From Treponema sp. (lineage in GTDB: Bacteria; Spirochaetota; Spirochaetia; Treponematales; Breznakiellaceae), in assembly GCA_009784975.1 (NCBI GenBank), contig WQXG01000008.1:1-58777 (forward strand): a DNA stretch of 58,777 nt. The letters run 5' to 3'. The notes under the pieces are model-generated. The model was not told the origin of the DNA. It ran no database searches and saw only the letters and a program-made list of their open reading frames with translations. The position numbers and the translations under genes were made by a program. Below, one piece after another: positions 1 to 7,397 of the stretch (position 1 is its first letter; the number at the start of each line of letters is the position of its first letter).

Positions 1-337
1 TAAAGTTTTTTCTCTCCATCCCTGTCTCATAAACAGGGGTAGAGTGCATTTCCACATCAATCTGATCTCCGTTTTCGATAGTACAGTTAACGTCAAACCG
101 CTGTTCTTTTTCATCAATGTTAGAAACAGGCAATTCAACGTTCCGGATAGTCGCATTCGTTACCTTTTTTCTGATCACCGCAGAAATAATGTCCATGAGG
201 ACTTGTTTTGCATCCGGGTGAGTGAGCAGCACCTTAAAAATCCTGTCGTCGCTAGGCGGCAGGATAATTGCGTCTTCCGCAAGCAATTGTGGTAACTTCG
301 CTTCCTGACTGCAGGCAGTCTTAGATAAATCAGCCAT
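1..337 (-). CDS. Rpn/PD-(D/E)XK nuclease family transposase-like protein, N-terminal part
   Basis: The first 112 residues run off the left edge of the window, so the C-terminus is not seen. Reading the minus strand from ATG at 335-337 gives an uninterrupted frame that begins MADLSKTACSQEAK. It holds the segment DDRIFKVLLTHPDAKQVL, then KEQRFDVNC and NGDQIDVEMHSTP. In this family (recombination-promoting nuclease Rpn, also annotated PD-(D/E)XK nuclease family transposase) the pattern 'D..FK.LF...D', an F/D-D-V strand and an E-x-Q-like strand form the nuclease core. Here the last strand reads VEMH rather than the common VEMQ/IEIQ. A strong ribosome site (GAAGGAG, complement of 344-350) supports this start. 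These genes are widespread in Treponema and their biological role is poorly settled. The assignment is by recognised sequence pattern, not by search. Confidence 0.8.
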   Translation of the reverse strand, partial: MADLSKTACSQEAKLPQLLAEDAIILPPSDDRIFKVLLTHPDAKQVLMDIISAVIRKKVTNATIRNVELPVSNIDEKEQRFDVNCTIENGDQIDVEMHSTPVYETGMERKNF

Positions 338-363
338 ATAATTCTCCTTCGGGCTATCCCCGA

Positions 364-385
364 ACAGTGTGATTTGCCACACTGT
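364..385. repeat. 8 bp inverted repeat in the leader of the Rpn gene
   Basis: ACAGTGTG at 364-371 is followed six bases later by its exact reverse complement CACACTGT at 378-385. It lies 27 bases upstream of the Rpn start codon, between the promoter-side DNA and the ribosome site. It could be an operator or a leader hairpin. Nothing else identifies it. Confidence 0.45.
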
Positions 386-416
386 AAAAAAGTGATAAAC
401 AGACAAAAAATCTGTC

Positions 417-456
417 AGCTATATATGGCACACAGATGCGTGGTGCTTGACCGAAA
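417..456. repeat. 40 bp dispersed repeat, copy 1
   Basis: A 40-base block starting agctatatatggc and ending gcttgaccgaaa recurs at 22072-22111 with one mismatch (position 14, A here and G there). Both copies sit between divergently arranged genes and both are followed by a very A/T-rich tract. Copy 1 lies in the gene-free stretch 338-807, which also holds a large palindrome at 573-718. Beyond these repeats I see no gene in that stretch. Confidence 0.8.
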
Positions 457-572
457 ATCGAGTTTTTAGAAAATTTTTTAAAAATTTCCAGAAATATCAC
501 TACACAAACGTTTTTTTTCGTGAAAAAGGTATCCGCTACCACATTTTAAAATTGTTAAATCACAACCCATTT

Positions 573-718
573 CGTACAGGCGTGGCGGGCTGCGGGTCTG
601 CGAGCAGGGAAAACAATCTTTGCAGCTCCCTGCGGAGGAGACTTCGCAGAAGGCTCCGTAGCAGATTCCGGCAAATGTTTTCCATGCACGCAGACCCGCA
701 GCCCGCCGCGCCTGTACG
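573..718. repeat. Long imperfect palindrome (146 bp), possible miniature mobile element
   Basis: The outer arms at 573-602 and 689-718 are 30 bases long and reverse-complementary with one mismatch (arm begins cgtacaggcgtggcgggc). Inward the pairing continues more loosely: GGAAAACA near 607-614 faces TGTTTTCC near 676-683. The central part is purine/pyrimidine rich with ctccctgcggag-type text. The element is GC-rich against an A/T-rich flank. Apparent reading frames on both strands through it are by-products of the symmetry. It resembles REP/MITE-type elements. No transposase is encoded. Confidence 0.75.
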
Positions 719-807
719 GAGAGGAAGCGGTTTTAACACTTTTACACTTTGACATTGACACTTCCCCATAATATACTACAATAGATCAAGCATAGGAGGA
801 ATAAATC

Positions 808-2235
808 ATGAAGAAACTATTTATCTTATTCCTGGTATTCGTGCCGCTTGCGCTTTTTGGGCAGGAAGGGCAAACCCTTACTACAGGAAGAACGGCTACG
901 CTCGGGGTGGAGGCTTCAACAACCTTCGGCTGGGATATAGAAAAAGGCTCAACGGGCCTTGATACAAGGGCAGGATTGGAACTGGTTTTTGATTTATTCC
1001 CCGCAGAGGATAGAGGCACCTTTGCTGAATTCCCTGATACCCCAACGGTCCGGTTTTTGCTTAAAGATGCCGCTTTTACATGGTGGAATACCTATGCAAC
1101 ACGGGGCGGAAACTATGAACAGGATGATTTTAACAGATGGACGGCAAGACCGCTTATTTTAACATTTGATGTTTTTATGGCAGATGTAGTATGGAGAAAT
1201 TATTTTTTCCGGATTGCAAGTTCTACCACAACAATGCAGATGAGCACTACATCGCTTCGTTCGATATTTGACGAAGTAATGGATGCCGGCGACAGATTTT
1301 ATTACAGGGAAAATCAGGCTCTCTGGAGAACAGATCGTTACAATATCCAGAGACTTCCGATAATGGGAAACAGATTAAACCGTAATCTTGTAAATGTAGA
1401 TTACAGCGGCAATATATCCGGCATACTTGCAGGAGGCATGGAGTTTAAACATTTTGGTTTTACTGTTAAAGCCGCTTCTGCTGATATTGGCAGGGATAAC
1501 GAACATAATGCCTGGCTTTTCGGCGCAGACCTGGAAATAGCTACGATTGAGCATTTAAAAATAGATGTTACAGGATTTGCCGCGGTTAATTATGAAAAAG
1601 TGTTAGGTGAAAATCCAGTCACGTTTGGGGTTGCAGCCGAATATCAGCTTCCTTTAACAGACAAGTTTATACTTAATCCGTATTTGGGTTTTGATTTTAT
1701 GTATGACACTGTCGGCGGGGTAAGCAAGTGGGAGATCGGCACAGGTATTTTATTCTACACGCGCGGATTTGATACCCGCACATCATACCGTCTTTTGGAT
1801 TTTGATGATGTTATCCCCGTAGGCGCATCTTTGGGTTTTAATGTCAATGAAGAGGGCATTATGAATATAGTGCTGTCATGGTTTGATCCCGCAGGGCGCG
1901 ATTCTCTTATCGAGAACTTCGGCGGTTTTCTTCAGCTGGAACTTGTAAATCTTTTTTCGCAGGGAAGCAGGACCATGGACTTTGCCATACTTACGCATCT
2001 TGAATATTCAATTAAAGAAAAAGTTACGCCGTATATAAGGGCAGGTTATAAACCGCAAATTTCAGGAGGCACAAAAACCGATAACATGGTTTTCACCGCA
2101 GCAATTGGCTGTTACATTACGCCGATACATTTCTTTTCATTCGATGTTCGTTATCAAATGGAGCATGTGCTGACACCAAATGATTTTCTTGCGGACAAGG
2201 GTATGTTAAGCGCCATGTTCACTATCCGAATGTAA
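808..2235 (+). CDS. Exported outer-membrane beta-barrel protein (Treponema-type), paralogue 1
   Basis: A 475-residue protein with a classical signal peptide (MKKLFILFLVFVPLALFG, cleavage expected before QEG). The rest alternates polar and aromatic/hydrophobic residues in short strands with glycine-rich turns, the look of an outer-membrane beta-barrel; it ends in the strand SAMFTIRM. A good ribosome site (AGGAGG at 795-800) fixes the start. The second half clearly matches the next gene: GxxLGFNVxxxGIMN, then ENFGGFLQLELVN, then LEYSIKEKVTPYIRAGY against corresponding segments there. The two are therefore tandem paralogues. They precede a GH5 cellulase lipoprotein in the same direction, which suggests a role in surface display or uptake around plant polysaccharide. 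That role is inference; the sequence itself only shows an exported barrel-like protein. Confidence 0.75.
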   Translation: MKKLFILFLVFVPLALFGQEGQTLTTGRTATLGVEASTTFGWDIEKGSTGLDTRAGLELVFDLFPAEDRGTFAEFPDTPTVRFLLKDAAFTWWNTYATRGGNYEQDDFNRWTARPLILTFDVFMADVVWRNYFFRIASSTTTMQMSTTSLRSIFDEVMDAGDRFYYRENQALWRTDRYNIQRLPIMGNRLNRNLVNVDYSGNISGILAGGMEFKHFGFTVKAASADIGRDNEHNAWLFGADLEIATIEHLKIDVTGFAAVNYEKVLGENPVTFGVAAEYQLPLTDKFILNPYLGFDFMYDTVGGVSKWEIGTGILFYTRGFDTRTSYRLLDFDDVIPVGASLGFNVNEEGIMNIVLSWFDPAGRDSLIENFGGFLQLELVNLFSQGSRTMDFAILTHLEYSIKEKVTPYIRAGYKPQISGGTKTDNMVFTAAIGCYITPIHFFSFDVRYQMEHVLTPNDFLADKGMLSAMFTIRM

Positions 2236-2248
2236 GCGGGGGATGAAC

Positions 2249-3814
2249 ATGAAGAAATTTCTTTTAATAGTGCTGGTTATTCTGATTAGCGCGCCTGCGT
2301 TTGCAGAAATTGCAGTTCCTTTTTTTGGCGGAAATAATTTTAACATGGATGCCGATACAATCTTTGCGGTCAACTTTAATAATTTCGCAACAGGATTACA
2401 GACGATTGTAGGTTTTGGTCTTTGGTTTGAATTTACGCCTTATGCAGACAGAAACATCACGCCGCAGCGCAACGCTCTTTCTGTTTCGCTAAGGTTATCA
2501 AACTCTGCTTTTTATGCCTGGCGCGGATATGATTCTCCTGATGACTCAGGATATTCAACGCCGACCTTGTGGGGACAGCCGGATCAGGCAACATCTGTCT
2601 GGTTCGATACTTTTGTCGCTCAGCTGGAATACAATCAATACTGGATTCGTATAGCCGGAATTGAACCGGAAATTACACTTTCGCAGGCGTCAATTAAATC
2701 TGTATTTGATCCTATTATAAACAACCGCACAGATGTGGCAAAAAACAGGCTGCCAATGCCGTTGTTTCATTCAGGCAATTTGTACAATGGAGCAGGCGGT
2801 GTTGTTTCTGTTATAGGGCAGGATTTGGTTCATCTTAACCGCCGCGAAGTTGAAATTGCAGGTAACTTAAGCGCGGGAATGAAAACCGAAATCTTCGATC
2901 TTGTGTTTAAAATCGGATCATGGAAAACCGCCGAGCAGAACGATAATAATTCATGGATAGCCGGAATGGATTTTACATGGCGTCCCAATTTTACCAATTT
3001 AATAAACTTTTCTGTTTTAACCGCGGTTAATTACGATTCTGTGCGGCGGAGAAAAGGAAATGAATCTCAGGATACTGTAAATGATCCTATGGCAGATCCG
3101 GATATGCTCAAAGAAAATCCAATTGCTGTCGGCTTGGGTTACGAATACCGGATTAATCTTCCCGGACGCATGGTAATGAAACCGTATATCGGCGTAGATT
3201 ATATTTACGAATTTGAAACCGGAGAATACAACTTTGAAATCGGGGCAGGATTACAGTGGTTTTTCCGCGGCACAGGCGCAGCATTTAAACGCAATACGCG
3301 GATAGGCGGCGTTACACTCGGCGATGTTGAAATTCCCGCAGCGCTTATCATCGGCTTTAATGCCGATAAAAACGGAATCATTAACGGAATTATCAGCTTA
3401 AACGAAAGCCCTCACTCTTCTTTGATTCCCCGTTTGGGCGGATTTTTAAATCTTGAATTAATGAACATTGGCGCAAGAGATTACACAGCTCCGGACGGAG
3501 TAGTATACGGTGATTTTCTTTGGGCAGTCATGGGGCAGGTTGAGTATCTTTTAACAGATAAAATCATGCCTTATATATCTGTTCGTTATGTACCCGGTGT
3601 TTTAAATCTTACGCCCGGCTATAAAATTGATCCTGAATATGCTCAAGTATTCAGCAGGGATTATGTGTCACTTACAACAAAAATAGGAATACAGTTAAAC
3701 CTGATCAGTTTTTTCACGATAGATATCTGGTATGAACGCAATGATACAGCAGATAAAAAAGTCTGGACATTGGACAACGGGCTGTTGTCGATTAATTTCA
3801 GGATTTCGATTTAG
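2249..3814 (+). CDS. Exported outer-membrane beta-barrel protein, paralogue 2
   Basis: A 521-residue relative of the preceding protein. Its signal peptide is MKKFLLIVLVILISAPAFA, cut before EIAV. Strand-rich text follows, with LGGFLNLELMN and VEYLLTDKIMPYISVRY aligning to the equivalent parts of paralogue 1, and it ends SINFRISI. An in-frame ATG also exists at 2243, but the GGGGG block at 2238-2242 is correctly spaced only for the ATG at 2249. The gene begins 13 bases after its neighbour's stop, so both are probably on one transcript. No enzymatic motif is visible. A barrel at the cell surface, perhaps for sugar or oligosaccharide passage, is an inference from context. Confidence 0.75.
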   Translation: MKKFLLIVLVILISAPAFAEIAVPFFGGNNFNMDADTIFAVNFNNFATGLQTIVGFGLWFEFTPYADRNITPQRNALSVSLRLSNSAFYAWRGYDSPDDSGYSTPTLWGQPDQATSVWFDTFVAQLEYNQYWIRIAGIEPEITLSQASIKSVFDPIINNRTDVAKNRLPMPLFHSGNLYNGAGGVVSVIGQDLVHLNRREVEIAGNLSAGMKTEIFDLVFKIGSWKTAEQNDNNSWIAGMDFTWRPNFTNLINFSVLTAVNYDSVRRRKGNESQDTVNDPMADPDMLKENPIAVGLGYEYRINLPGRMVMKPYIGVDYIYEFETGEYNFEIGAGLQWFFRGTGAAFKRNTRIGGVTLGDVEIPAALIIGFNADKNGIINGIISLNESPHSSLIPRLGGFLNLELMNIGARDYTAPDGVVYGDFLWAVMGQVEYLLTDKIMPYISVRYVPGVLNLTPGYKIDPEYAQVFSRDYVSLTTKIGIQLNLISFFTIDIWYERNDTADKKVWTLDNGLLSINFRISI

Positions 3815-3821
3815 GGTTGAA

Positions 3822-5072
3822 ATGAAATATTTCTGGACTGTATTATTAATTTTTCTCATTTTATCATGTCCCATAGATACAAGTACAGAGTTTGAAGAAG
3901 ATGAGCCTGAAATTGCAGAACTTACTGCTATGGAATTTGCTTCTTCCATGAAGATAGGATGGAATGTTGGAAACTCGCTGGATGCAAATTCCAGAAGCCC
4001 TTCAGGCACTTTTAATATTTCTAACTGGCCTTACACAGTTGAACCTAACGAGACAAGATGGGGTAATCCAAGAATTACCCAAAGTTTAATGTATGCAGTA
4101 GCGGCTCAGGGGTTTGATAATGTGCGTATTCCTGTTACATGGGGTTCCAAGATAGGACCTGCTCCGGATTATATTATTGACTATGCCTGGCTTAACCGTG
4201 TTGAAGAAGTGGTAGAATATGTTTTAAAAGCCGGAATGAAAGCGATTATTAACATACACCATGACGGCGCCGACAGCTATTCCTGGCTTTCGGTGCGAAC
4301 ACAGCATTTATCCGGAAAAATTAAAGATGATATGGACGATAAATTTATTGCCGTATGGAATCAAATTGCAGTTAAATTTATAGATACAAGCTACGATCTT
4401 CTTTTTGAATCTTTCAACGAACTGCACGACGGCAGCTGGGGTAACGGCAATGCGGCTCAGCATGCAAGGGTTAATGAATTAAACCAGATATTTGTAGATA
4501 CGGTGCGCGAAACCGGCGGAAAAAACTCAAGCCGTTTTCTTGTTATACCCGGCTGGGTAACAAGACCAAGCGTAACAGTAACATCGCTTGTTATGCCGGA
4601 AGATTCGGCTGCGGATAAAATCTTTGTAGCAATTCACTATTATGATCCTTATGATTTTTCCGGAGACGCTTCCTGGAATACATGGGGACAAAAATCAAAT
4701 ACCATAACAGGACCCGGGGGTAACAGCTGGGCAAACGAGTCTCATGTACGAACCCAATTTAACAATGTTAAAACCAGATTTACAGACAATGGCATTCCTG
4801 TAATTCTGGGCGAATACGGAGCTGTCAGACAAAGCAGCGCAACAGGCAAAGCGCACAGATTATATTACATGGAATACGTAACCAAACATGCCGTAGACTG
4901 CGGTTTTATTCCCATTTACTGGGATAACGGCGGTTCCAATGCCGGCGGCGAAGGTTTTGGTCTTTTTAACCGCCTCACAAACGCGCTGCTCTCCGATGCT
5001 GCCGGCGTCATCGCAGTTATGATGAAAGCCGCAAAAGAAAACTACTCCCTCTCTGATATTGAAGCGCCGTAG
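3822..5072 (+). CDS. GH5 endo-glucanase-like lipoprotein (cellulase)
   Basis: A 416-residue glycoside hydrolase family 5 protein predicted to hydrolyse beta-1,4-glucan. The N-terminus is a lipoprotein signal with lipobox LILSC (Cys16), so it should be anchored to a membrane. Family signatures occur in order: IGWNVGNSLDA (about 45-55), NVRIPVTWG (100-108), INIHHDG (143-149), FESFNELHD with acid/base Glu200, HYYDPYDF near 272-279, and VILGEYGAV with nucleophile Glu331. The frame is open further upstream, inside the preceding gene, but the signal peptide and the AGGG at 3813-3816 place the start at 3822, eight bases after the barrel gene ends. Substrate range (cellulose, lichenan or mannan) cannot be read from sequence. 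Together with the two barrels it looks like a small cell-surface glucan-degrading operon. Confidence 0.9.
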   Translation: MKYFWTVLLIFLILSCPIDTSTEFEEDEPEIAELTAMEFASSMKIGWNVGNSLDANSRSPSGTFNISNWPYTVEPNETRWGNPRITQSLMYAVAAQGFDNVRIPVTWGSKIGPAPDYIIDYAWLNRVEEVVEYVLKAGMKAIINIHHDGADSYSWLSVRTQHLSGKIKDDMDDKFIAVWNQIAVKFIDTSYDLLFESFNELHDGSWGNGNAAQHARVNELNQIFVDTVRETGGKNSSRFLVIPGWVTRPSVTVTSLVMPEDSAADKIFVAIHYYDPYDFSGDASWNTWGQKSNTITGPGGNSWANESHVRTQFNNVKTRFTDNGIPVILGEYGAVRQSSATGKAHRLYYMEYVTKHAVDCGFIPIYWDNGGSNAGGEGFGLFNRLTNALLSDAAGVIAVMMKAAKENYSLSDIEAP

Positions 5073-5096
5073 CGCAAGGCGCAGCGCACGCCATAG

Positions 5097-5125
5097 ATGA
5101 CAAACATTTGGTTTTAGGTTAACAT
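5097..5125 (+). promoter_or_regulatory. Candidate promoter of the MoxR operon
   Basis: ATGACA (5097-5102) and TAACAT (5120-5125) are separated by 17 bases and the -10-like box ends five bases before the ATG at 5131. No Shine-Dalgarno sequence is visible. This matches the leaderless geometry seen elsewhere in the window, but both boxes are weak. Confidence 0.35.
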
Positions 5126-5130
5126 AAATT

Positions 5131-6141
5131 ATGGACACTCAAATAAAACCATCAATCGAAAAGCTGATAAACAACATCAGGCGCTTAATCTCGGTAGACG
5201 CCAAAAAACTGGAATATATCATCGCAGCCCAAATTGCGGGCGGTCATGTTATACTTGCAGATTCGCATGGAGTGGGGAAAACCTCCCTTGCGCGGGCTTT
5301 GGCTCAGTCAATAAGCTGGCGGCCTCAGGATTTGGCTATAACAAACGGCGTTAAAATGGAAGGTTTTAGCCGTATCCAGTGTACTGTCGATTTGCTTCCT
5401 CAGGATATTTTGGGGTTTAACCGCTTTATCGGCCATTCGGGAGAAATGATTTTTAATAAAGGGCCGGTGTTTGCTCATTTTGTGTTATGTGACGAAATTA
5501 ATCTGCTTACTCCAAAAACGCAGGGCAGTTTTTTTCAGGTAATGGAAGAGCAGAGTGTTACAATAGAAGGAAGATTATATCAGTTATCCGATCCCTTTTT
5601 TATTATTGCAACAATGAATTTAAAGGGTGTTCACCTGTTTCCGCTTCCTGTTCCCCAGCTTGACCGTTTTATGATCCGCCTTTCGCTCGGGTATCCCAGC
5701 GCAGAAGAAGAAAAAGAAATTATAAACAAACACGGAAGGATCGATGCCTGGGAGAATTTTAAAAGCGTTATAGACAGCGCAGATTTAATTCGCTGGAAAA
5801 AAATGGTAGATGATGTGCAGATGCATCAGGATGTAACTTCCTATCTTGTTAATTGCGTACGGTATACAAGATTGCATCCCGATATTGAAACACCGGCAAG
5901 CCCGCGCGCAGGTGTGCGTATTTCAAGGCTTGCGAAGTCTTTGGCGCTTTGCCGCGGTTTGGATTATGTTTCTGTCGATTTAATCAAGGAAATATTTATA
6001 CATTCAATGGCGCACCGGATTATAACACGCGATCCTTCCATTCCGCCGGAAGCTCCTTTAACAAGCATATTAAACTCGGTTCCTGTTGAACCAAAACCTG
6101 AGCACAACTTTGTGCTTGGCAAGGAACCTGCAAAGCAATGA
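5131..6141 (+). CDS. MoxR-family AAA+ ATPase
   Basis: A 336-residue MoxR-type AAA+ ATPase, a chaperone-like class that often works with DUF58 and von Willebrand A proteins encoded beside it. The nucleotide site is at ILADSHGVGKTSLA (41-54), with catalytic-site Lys50; the first Walker A glycine is replaced by Asp44, an oddity. Walker B is FVLCDEINLL (Asp120-Glu121), followed by the MoxR signature QVMEEQSVTIEG (135-146) and sensor-1 text ATMNLKG. The C-terminal lid contains SPRAGVRISRLAKSLAL. It is the first gene of an operon whose next gene, DUF58, overlaps its stop by ATGA. In other bacteria such clusters support folding or assembly of exported or membrane proteins; the client here is unknown. 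Confidence 0.88.
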   Translation: MDTQIKPSIEKLINNIRRLISVDAKKLEYIIAAQIAGGHVILADSHGVGKTSLARALAQSISWRPQDLAITNGVKMEGFSRIQCTVDLLPQDILGFNRFIGHSGEMIFNKGPVFAHFVLCDEINLLTPKTQGSFFQVMEEQSVTIEGRLYQLSDPFFIIATMNLKGVHLFPLPVPQLDRFMIRLSLGYPSAEEEKEIINKHGRIDAWENFKSVIDSADLIRWKKMVDDVQMHQDVTSYLVNCVRYTRLHPDIETPASPRAGVRISRLAKSLALCRGLDYVSVDLIKEIFIHSMAHRIITRDPSIPPEAPLTSILNSVPVEPKPEHNFVLGKEPAKQ

Positions 6142-7397
6142 AGCTCTTACGCTTTCGGCCGGTTTTAACGCCAGTGGGGGGCGCTGTTATTATCATCGCC
6201 CTGTTAATTTTAATTCGTTCTCTTGTTATGCGCAATTCCTATGAGATAGTATTGTCATGCGGCATTTTGCTTGTTTTGCTTGCGCTTGCCGTTATTGGTT
6301 TATGGAAATCCCGCAAATTAAAAACGCTTTCTGCGCTCTGGAAAACGCCGTTTCCCATGACGGCAAGAGCAGGGGAGAAAACTCATGTTACAGGTATAGA
6401 TACGCCTGTTCCTCTTTTTTTCCGCATGCACTTTATTGTGCGGGGGCGTTTTTTTCCATGCGCCGGCAGCAGAAGCTGTACTATGCTGGCAGAAACTTCA
6501 ATCCCCCGCGATGAAACATCGTCGTATATTGCACTTGATTTTCCAATGTCGGGAATATTTCAGGGTAACGGGTATTGTCAATTACGTGACATATTCGGCT
6601 TTTTTTCATTTTCCTGCGGATTGCCTGCGGCAAATACGTTAAATGTAAGAAGCGCCCCCTATTTTGGAAAAATAATCCATATAAATGCGCAGGCAGGCGC
6701 AGAAGACAAGCGTAATAAACCTTCCGCAGATGAAGAAAGATATTATATGCGCGAATATACTCCCGGTGACAGGTTACGTGACATTAATTGGAAAAGTTCG
6801 GACAGGATAGATACCCTTATAACGCGTATTTCTACAGATAATCAGGAAAAAATAACCCGAATAGAAGTGCATTTCCGCAATTATTGCAGCGCAGATGTTT
6901 CTTTGGAAGCATTATGGCTTTTGGATCGCGCAAAAGCGCGTCTTGCCTATTTTTTGCGGAGCATTAAGGAACAAAATTCATCATTCATATTTGATATCCG
7001 TACAGCGCAAGGCAGCAGGGAAATAGAAGATCAAAATGATCTGGACGCGTTTCTTGAAGAATTGGCAGGACTTTCATTTTCGCCTTCCGTAAATGAATCT
7101 GTTATTTCTGCGGGTGCGGGTGATATATATGTCTTTTCTACAGCATGCGATTTTACCCTTCCTGCTTTTCTTCTTGCCTGTAATCCGCGTCCTGTTACGC
7201 TTTTTATTTCTCAGAATATTACCGCGAACCAACACGAACCAACACGAACAAATGAAGATAAAGAAGTGCTGTATTTAAGAGATTTTATTTCCAGGGGATG
7301 TTCTGTTTCTCCGCGCTGGTTTGGCAGCGGGAAAGTGAAGCCGCTTAAAGTTCATGCTGCAAAGATAGAAAATAATTATGCGCAGGTGAAATTATGA
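6138..7397 (+). CDS. DUF58 domain membrane protein
   Basis: A 419-residue protein with two membrane segments near the N-terminus (about 13-31 and 36-55), then a beta-rich region and the DUF58 signature YYMREYTPGDRLRDINWKSS (about 202-220), followed by a degenerate vWA-like C-terminal fold. It overlaps the MoxR stop codon (ATGA at 6138-6141), so translation is probably coupled. DUF58 proteins are the usual partners of MoxR ATPases. Near the C-terminus the DNA contains a tandem 10-base unit (aacacgaacc, 7225-7250) that codes for QHEPTRTNE; because the unit is not a multiple of three, copy-number change would shift the frame. Confidence 0.85.
   Translation: MKLLRFRPVLTPVGGAVIIIALLILIRSLVMRNSYEIVLSCGILLVLLALAVIGLWKSRKLKTLSALWKTPFPMTARAGEKTHVTGIDTPVPLFFRMHFIVRGRFFPCAGSRSCTMLAETSIPRDETSSYIALDFPMSGIFQGNGYCQLRDIFGFFSFSCGLPAANTLNVRSAPYFGKIIHINAQAGAEDKRNKPSADEERYYMREYTPGDRLRDINWKSSDRIDTLITRISTDNQEKITRIEVHFRNYCSADVSLEALWLLDRAKARLAYFLRSIKEQNSSFIFDIRTAQGSREIEDQNDLDAFLEELAGLSFSPSVNESVISAGAGDIYVFSTACDFTLPAFLLACNPRPVTLFISQNITANQHEPTRTNEDKEVLYLRDFISRGCSVSPRWFGSGKVKPLKVHAAKIENNYAQVKL
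7225..7250 (+). repeat. Tandem 10 bp repeat inside the DUF58 gene
   Basis: The unit aacacgaacc is present about 2.6 times within the coding sequence, encoding a hydrophilic stretch unlike its surroundings. It may be a short insertion of a dispersed 'cgaaccaacacgaac' type repeat. It sits about 50 codons before the stop. Confidence 0.55.

Noticed and set aside
447-769. Three overlapping reading frames on both strands with arginine-rich products
   Set aside because: They arise from the symmetry of the 573-718 palindrome, have no ribosome site and resemble one another only because the repeat reads alike on both strands.
338-807. tRNA or small RNA gene in the gene-free stretch
   Set aside because: No cloverleaf or T-loop sequence could be found; the stretch is explained by repeats and a promoter-side A/T-rich region.
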